The notes beneath the pieces were generated by a model that ran no database searches, was not told the origin of the DNA, and saw only the letters and a list, made by a program, of their open reading frames with translations. From Advenella sp. S44 (GTDB lineage: Bacteria; Pseudomonadota; Gammaproteobacteria; Burkholderiales; Burkholderiaceae_B), in contig NZ_NEXS01000011.1 in NCBI RefSeq assembly GCF_002810445.1, positions 62,001-126,000 of the forward strand: a stretch of 64,000 nucleotides of DNA, given 5' to 3'. Positions 59,656 to 64,000 of the stretch are shown here, piece after piece (within the stretch, counting starts at the first letter, position 1; the number at the start of each line of letters is the position of its first letter). Position numbers and translations under genes: made by a program.

Positions 59656-59928
59656 TCAGCCACCGGCCACGGCGGGCAATACGGTCAGGCTGTCGCCCGG
59701 CTTTGTCTTCGTGTCCAGCCCCTCGCAAAAACGGATGTCATTGTCATTCACATAAATATTCACGAAGCGATGAACCTGACCATCCTTGACCAGCCGCTCG
59801 CCAACACCTGGAAATTGCGTATCCAGGTGCTTGATGATGTCCGCGACCGTCTCGCCCTGAGCCTGGACTTTTTTCTCTCCGTTGGTCAATGGGCGCAAAA
59901 TGGTGGGAACGGCAATAGATATCGACAT
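59656..59928 (-). CDS. ThiS/MoaD-family sulfur carrier protein ending in Gly-Gly
   Basis: A 90-residue beta-grasp protein. It starts ISIAVPTILRPLTNGEKKV and ends GDSLTVLPAVAGG, with the bare di-glycine at the very C-terminus that is adenylated and converted to a thiocarboxylate. The sequence is CysO-like (LRPLTNGEKKVQAQGETVADIIKHLD). Thioquinolobactin's QbsE is reported to carry extra residues after Gly-Gly that a JAMM protein removes; none are present here. AAGGAATCACT precedes the ATG. Partners are the MoeZ-like enzyme and JAMM hydrolase just upstream in the operon. Confidence 0.9.
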   Translation of the reverse strand: MSISIAVPTILRPLTNGEKKVQAQGETVADIIKHLDTQFPGVGERLVKDGQVHRFVNIYVNDNDIRFCEGLDTKTKPGDSLTVLPAVAGG

Positions 59929-59945
59929 AGTGATTCCTTGTTCAA

Positions 59946-59969
59946 GTTAATGAGTTAATGAGTTAATGA
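59946..59969. repeat. Three copies of GTTAATGA
   Basis: A perfect 8-base direct repeat in triplicate in the spacer between the JAMM and sulfur carrier genes, upstream of the carrier ribosome-binding site. It is a simple slippage-prone tract and could vary in length between strains. No effect on coding is expected. Confidence 0.6.
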
Positions 59970-60006
59970 GTAAGTGTCTGAGCGCAAGCGGGAAGGCGCG
60001 TTGCGC

Positions 60007-60441
60007 TCATGCCACGGCCTGTGCCTGTGTCGCGGCAACAAGGTGGATCGATTCTTCAAATACGCTGCCGGCGATGATGCGGAAACTTCGAAACGGCACC
60101 GTGCTTGCGTGCCAGGTCGAAACGATCAGATAATGCATATCGGGGTCGTTGGCAAATTCGATATCTTCACGACTGGGCGTGGCGTGGGTTGCCGTATGAG
60201 AATGATAGATACCGATACATTGTTCGCCACGCTCGTCAAGATCGCGCAGAACCCGCAGCTGCTCCGTCGAATCGAAGGAAAAGTACACTTCCGATGCCGC
60301 CACATTGCGCATCGGAATGCACCTGGCAACGTGGCTGCGGCCAGCCGGCGCCACCAGCATGCCGCAACATTCGACAGGATGCGCCTGCTGCGCCTGCTTC
60401 ATGATTTGGGCGTAAACCGCCTTGTTCATAATAAGGGCCAT
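60007..60441 (-). CDS. JAMM/MPN+ metallohydrolase (Mec/QbsC-like)
   Basis: A 144-residue zinc hydrolase. The complete JAMM motif is visible: E24 in HPVECCGMLV and H80-S-H82 followed seven residues later by S90-x-x-D93 (GIYHSHTATHATPSREDI). Relatives are Mycobacterium Mec+, which releases cysteine from the CysO-cysteine adduct, and QbsC/PdtG in thiocarboxylate siderophore clusters. Since the carrier already ends in Gly-Gly, hydrolysis of a carrier-linked product fits better than C-terminal trimming. The start at 60441 is chosen over the in-frame ATG at 60537, which lies inside the MoeZ gene. Confidence 0.86.
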   Translation of the reverse strand: MALIMNKAVYAQIMKQAQQAHPVECCGMLVAPAGRSHVARCIPMRNVAASEVYFSFDSTEQLRVLRDLDERGEQCIGIYHSHTATHATPSREDIEFANDPDMHYLIVSTWHASTVPFRSFRIIAGSVFEESIHLVAATQAQAVA

Positions 60442-60466
60442 GGTGTTTTCAATACCTGTCTTCGAT

Positions 60467-61636
60467 TCAATACGTTGGCAGCGATGGGTCAATATCCCGC
60501 ACCCATGCCAGTACGCCGCCTTCCAGATTCCGGACATTGCGGCGATCGATCTTCAACAGCTCTTCCAGCACCGCCTGGGAACGGGCGCCCGAGCGGCAGG
60601 AAATGACCAGCGGCTGCTCTTGCCCGTAGCGCTCGACAATTTCCTGCGCCACGGTCGGCGACTTGCTCAGCGGCACAGCATCGGGAATACTGACAATATC
60701 CCGTTCATGCGGTTCGCGCACGTCAATCAGAATTGGCGCCTTGCCCGCATCGCGCAGTGCCTTCAATTCCTTGACCGTCATCTGGTCAGTGGTTCGGTCG
60801 GGTGTCGCGGTTTGGGTCAGGCCGCAAAAAAATTCATAATCGGCCAGCTCAGTAATGGGCTTGCGCTCGGGCAGGCGTCGGATCGGCAGTTCACGGTAAG
60901 TCATTGCAAGTGCATCGTAGGCCAGCAAACGCCCCAGCAGCGGATCGCCGATGCCCGTAATTAGTTTTACGGCTTCAGTGCTCATAATGGAAGCAATGGC
61001 GGCGCACAAAATCCCCAGCACACCGCCCTCTGCGCATGATGGGGCCAGCTCGGGCGGCGGTGGCTCGGGGTACAAATCGCGATAGTTCAGGCCCGCATCG
61101 CCTGGCGCGTTCTCCCAGAAAACCGAAGCCTGTCCTTCAAAGCGGAAAATGGACCCCCAAACATAAGGCCGGTCGGCCAGAATGCATGCATCATTGACCA
61201 GGTAGCGTGTGGCAAAATTATCGGTGCCATCGAGAATCAGGTCGTACCTGGAAAAAAGGGCTACGGCCATGTCGGGCTCCAGCCTATCGGTATAGGTTTC
61301 CACATGCACCAGGGGATTTAGCCGGGCAATGGCCTGTCGCGCGCTCTCTACCTTGAGCTCTCCCACCGTGTCGACAGAATGAATCACCTGGCGCTGCAGG
61401 TTGGACACATCAACTCGGTCAAAATCAATAATACCGATAGTGCCTACACCGGCGGCGGCAAGATACAGTAGCGTGGGCGCGCCCAATCCTCCAGCGCCAA
61501 TCACCAGCACCCGGGCGTTTTTCAGCCGGCGCTGACCCGTCATGCCCACATCCGGAATCAGAAGATGACGACTATAGCGACCGATTTCCTCTCGACTCAA
61601 CGGCTCGCCGGGCTCAACAATGGCCGGTATGTTCAT
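60467..61636 (-). CDS. MoeZ/MoeB-type activating enzyme with C-terminal rhodanese domain
   Basis: A 389-residue E1-like enzyme. The ThiF/MoeB domain has the nucleotide motif GAGGLG (47-52), the conserved R/D residues in DFDRVDVSNLQRQ, and C201 in PSCAEGG. The rhodanese domain starts near 285 and has the catalytic loop CRSGARS with C347. The zinc-binding CxxC pairs of MoeB are not evident, as in MoeZ. It adenylates the Gly-Gly end of the sulfur carrier and transfers sulfur to it. AAAAGGAACGCGAT precedes the ATG. A Fur-box-like site lies just upstream. Confidence 0.9.
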   Translation of the reverse strand: MNIPAIVEPGEPLSREEIGRYSRHLLIPDVGMTGQRRLKNARVLVIGAGGLGAPTLLYLAAAGVGTIGIIDFDRVDVSNLQRQVIHSVDTVGELKVESARQAIARLNPLVHVETYTDRLEPDMAVALFSRYDLILDGTDNFATRYLVNDACILADRPYVWGSIFRFEGQASVFWENAPGDAGLNYRDLYPEPPPPELAPSCAEGGVLGILCAAIASIMSTEAVKLITGIGDPLLGRLLAYDALAMTYRELPIRRLPERKPITELADYEFFCGLTQTATPDRTTDQMTVKELKALRDAGKAPILIDVREPHERDIVSIPDAVPLSKSPTVAQEIVERYGQEQPLVISCRSGARSQAVLEELLKIDRRNVRNLEGGVLAWVRDIDPSLPTY

Positions 61637-61658
61637 ATCGCGTTCCTTTTATTTAAAT

Positions 61659-61677
61659 ACGAATAATTATTATTCTC
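61659..61677. promoter_or_regulatory. Fur-box-like site upstream of the MoeZ-led operon
   Basis: On the minus strand, GAGAATAATAATTATTCGT agrees with the Fur consensus at 13 of 19 positions by eye. It lies 23-41 bases upstream of the MoeZ start in a 128-base gap after the fused reductase-aminotransferase gene. It implies a separate, iron-controlled promoter for the eight-gene set from MoeZ to the GH88-like gene. Confidence 0.5.
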
Positions 61678-61764
61678 ACCTTTTGCAGACGGCAAAACAA
61701 GGCCCTAATACCGCCCATTCATATGCATAAAGGAGAAAAATCTATTCATTTGTACGATCGGCGC

Positions 61765-64000
61765 TCAATGTTGAACTGTGGACATATCCGCACACACCGC
61801 AGCAAACGCGCAAACAAAGCGATCTGCTTCCTCCATGGTCAATATCAGCGGAGGCTGTATGCGCATGACCCTATTATTATTTGCCGTCACGAAGGTGAGC
61901 ACACCGTGCTCTTGCGACAGGCGTGTCATGAAACGCAAGACAAACAGATCTTCCATACTGCCTTCCAGCTCTTTCATTGCCTGGCTCAGATGCATGTGCA
62001 GGCTATCGGACATCATCCGATACGTCATGAATGCCTGTGCCGGGATCCGGGCAGCCATCTCCCGCAGCAAGGCGCGAGCGCCACCAGTCATGTCATAAGA
62101 GAACTCAATGGCAATCATCATGCCCCGGCCGCGAACCTGTCGGATGAACCCGTATTGATCGGCGATATCCTGCAATTGTTGTTGCAGATAAGGACCAACG
62201 TGAGCAGCGTTCTGTGTCAGCTGTTCCTGTTCCAGCACATCCAGTGCCGCCATCGCACTGGCAGCGGCAAAATTGCCGCCCCCGAAAGTAGAGGTATGCA
62301 AGGCAAACGTATCCATCGTGCCATAGGCCTTGCGCCAGACATCGCCTGTGGCCAGCGTCGCCCCTATCGGTACGGCGCCCCCCGAAAGCGATTTGGATAA
62401 CGCCATGATGTCCGGCGCCACCCCTTCCCAATCGCAGGCGAACAACTTGCCGGTACGGCCCAGACCGGTCTGTATTTCGTCCAGCACCCAGAGGCAATCG
62501 TATTGGTCGCAAGCGGCCCTGACCTGCGCAAGATAGCCGTCCGGCGGAATAATGACGCCGCCCTCGCCCTGTATCGGCTCCATGACAAAAGCGGCAACAT
62601 CGCCTTGCGCCAGCCTGGCGCGCAGCGCCTGGGCATCACCGAAAGGCAGTTGCTCGCAATGGGTCAGTAGCGGTTCAAACGGCTTACGATGTTTGCTTCG
62701 CCCGGTAATCGATAGTGCGCCCAGGGTCTTGCCGTGGTAGCCATTGCCGCAATAAAGAATCACCTTGCGATCGCTGGCGGCCAGTGCCATTTTCATTGCC
62801 GCTTCCACGGCTTCGGTCCCGGAATTGCTGAAAAAAACATGCTGCATCTTGCCGGGCGCCATTTGTGTCAGGCGCCGGGCCAACTGGCTGGTGTGCAGGG
62901 GCGCGGACACATACTGAACAAACGTCGGATACTGCTGTTGCAGGTATTCGGTCAGAGCCGCACTCACTTTGGGATGATTGTGCCCGGTATTGAGGCAACC
63001 GTAGCCGGCCACAAAATCCAGATAGCGACGACCGTCCAGGTCTGTCAGCCAGCACCCCTCTCCCTTAACGAAAACGCGCTCCACATGATTGAATTGGTAA
63101 AACTCGCGCAGCACCGGATTGATGTGTTTGCCGAAATCGTCCAATACCTGTTGGCGCAGAGCATGCGCTGGCAAAGGGTGATCAGGCTGGCCGATTTCGG
63201 GATTGTGATGATATTGGCGCAAACCGTCAAAGCGCGCACCGGCCACCGGTTCCGAATCGCTTGCCATGGGGTTGGGAACAAAACCGTGTCGCTTTGCCAC
63301 CTCGCCAATTTCTAGCACCCGCTCAACGGGCAATTCCCGTCCGATGGAAAATGGCTGCGCCCTGCCCTCCAGGGCCAGAATGATGGTTTCTGCCATGCAG
63401 CCGTTTAAATTTCGCATGGGGTCCAGGCCCAGCGCCATGGCTCCGAAACTGACGTCGGAGGTGGCCGAAACCAGGCCGCCATCAATGACCAGAATATCGT
63501 CCCGCTGCCCAGCCCCGGGCAAGACATCCTTGGGCAGGGCGGTATCCACGACCACTGACCCCGGCTGCAATCGGGCCGGATCAATAACCCCGCCACTTGA
63601 TGTGGCGGTCACGAAAAATCGGGCAATGCCGTAGCATACGTCCATCCGGGAATGGTACTGGACCTGATCCGGACTCTGCAGCGGCAGGTCGCTGGGCAGG
63701 TTCGACGTTGGACCGCGATGCACCAGGTGTAATCGACACCCATGGGCCAGCAATAAGCGCGCCACCGCCTGGGCAATCGATCCCGGATAGCCGGCCACGA
63801 CCACTTGTGCACTTTCTGCAGATACGCCCAGCCGCTCCATACAATCAACAACATTGCGGTACGCGGCAAAGGCGGTCAAGGAATTTCCGGTAGTCACCGG
63901 TACAAGCGCGCGCTCGAGCGTCTGTAGACCACGGTTGCCGACAATGGCCGTGAACCCGCCCAGGCCGACCAGTTCAGCGCCACCGTGGTGCAAGGCATTG
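61765..64000 (-). CDS. Fusion of acyl-ACP-reductase-like domain and class III aminotransferase (5' end beyond window)
   Basis: At least 743 residues, open to the right edge, so the true start lies outside. The first ~240 visible residues resemble aldehyde-forming acyl-ACP reductase: ELVGLGGFTAIV, VTTGNSLT, a cofactor loop VVAGYPGSIAQAVA, and C199 (counting from 63993) in NLNGCMAETIILALEG at the position of the acyl-enzyme cysteine, followed by IGRELPVERVLEIGEVAKRHGF. From about 290 onward is a class III aminotransferase (GVxxxYLDFVAGYGCLNTGHNHP; SNSGTEAVEAAMK; DEIQTGLGRTGK; PLP lysine in ALSKSLSGG). One chain could reduce a carrier- or CoA-bound acid to an aldehyde and aminate it. Confidence 0.82.
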   Translation of the reverse strand, partial: NALHHGGAELVGLGGFTAIVGNRGLQTLERALVPVTTGNSLTAFAAYRNVVDCMERLGVSAESAQVVVAGYPGSIAQAVARLLLAHGCRLHLVHRGPTSNLPSDLPLQSPDQVQYHSRMDVCYGIARFFVTATSSGGVIDPARLQPGSVVVDTALPKDVLPGAGQRDDILVIDGGLVSATSDVSFGAMALGLDPMRNLNGCMAETIILALEGRAQPFSIGRELPVERVLEIGEVAKRHGFVPNPMASDSEPVAGARFDGLRQYHHNPEIGQPDHPLPAHALRQQVLDDFGKHINPVLREFYQFNHVERVFVKGEGCWLTDLDGRRYLDFVAGYGCLNTGHNHPKVSAALTEYLQQQYPTFVQYVSAPLHTSQLARRLTQMAPGKMQHVFFSNSGTEAVEAAMKMALAASDRKVILYCGNGYHGKTLGALSITGRSKHRKPFEPLLTHCEQLPFGDAQALRARLAQGDVAAFVMEPIQGEGGVIIPPDGYLAQVRAACDQYDCLWVLDEIQTGLGRTGKLFACDWEGVAPDIMALSKSLSGGAVPIGATLATGDVWRKAYGTMDTFALHTSTFGGGNFAAASAMAALDVLEQEQLTQNAAHVGPYLQQQLQDIADQYGFIRQVRGRGMMIAIEFSYDMTGGARALLREMAARIPAQAFMTYRMMSDSLHMHLSQAMKELEGSMEDLFVLRFMTRLSQEHGVLTFVTANNNRVMRIQPPLILTMEEADRFVCAFAAVCADMSTVQH

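Overview
The window looks like a chromosomal segment of a beta-proteobacterium of the family Alcaligenaceae (a Bordetella, Achromobacter or Advenella relative; Advenella is my best guess). The main reason is the seven separate Bug-type periplasmic solute receptors of the tripartite tricarboxylate transport (TTT) class, an expansion typical of that family. Moderate GC, many LysR/GntR regulators and many short catabolic operons fit the same picture. I see no rRNA, tRNA, CRISPR array, intact insertion sequence or phage module. Taxonomy is inferred from gene content only.

Layout. (1) 1-8 kb: a GntR/UTRA regulator, a decayed malate/lactate-dehydrogenase-type gene, a LysR regulator, then a leftward operon of flavin monooxygenase, SDR, carboxymuconolactone-decarboxylase-like protein and amidohydrolase_2, with a Bug gene diverging from it. 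(2) 8-10.7 kb: MFS efflux protein plus SDR, divergent from a TetR regulator. (3) 10.7-14.4 kb: a two-gene AtuA/DUF1446 module and a Bug gene, divergent from a LysR regulator. (4) 15-20 kb: D-2-hydroxyacid dehydrogenase and Bug, a GntR regulator, a TauD-type dioxygenase and another Bug. (5) 20.4-31 kb: two divergent operons, one with an isocitrate-lyase-family C-C lyase, two SDRs and a Bug, the other with an aconitase, a dihydropyrimidinase-like hydrolase, an isochorismatase-like hydrolase and a CobW metallochaperone, followed by a GntR regulator. Read together this looks like a route that opens a cyclic amide or imide, removes nitrogen, hydrates the unsaturated acid and cleaves it. (6) 31-39.7 kb: Bug plus FMN-dependent hydroxyacid oxidase, a tandem-repeat tract, LysR, nitroreductase, and a citrate-synthase-like lyase with an acyl-CoA ligase, divergent from a Bug. 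(7) 39.9-47.2 kb: a complete peptide-type ABC transporter operon with a beta-lactamase-fold serine hydrolase, divergent from a LysR regulator. (8) 47.6 kb: a YchJ-like protein.

The most striking region is 48.2-64 kb. A TonB-dependent receptor, an O-methyltransferase-type protein and an RhtX/FptX-like permease run rightward. Facing them is a leftward series: an acyl-thioester-reductase/class III aminotransferase fusion (cut by the window end), MoeZ-type activating enzyme, JAMM hydrolase, ThiS-like sulfur carrier, CaiB-like protein, acyl-adenylating ligase, acyl-CoA-dehydrogenase-like protein, MFS exporter and a GH88-like protein. Fur-box-like sequences precede both arms. The set resembles the thiocarboxylate metallophore clusters for pyridine-2,6-dithiocarboxylate (pdt) and thioquinolobactin (qbs), but the reductase-aminotransferase fusion suggests a different product.
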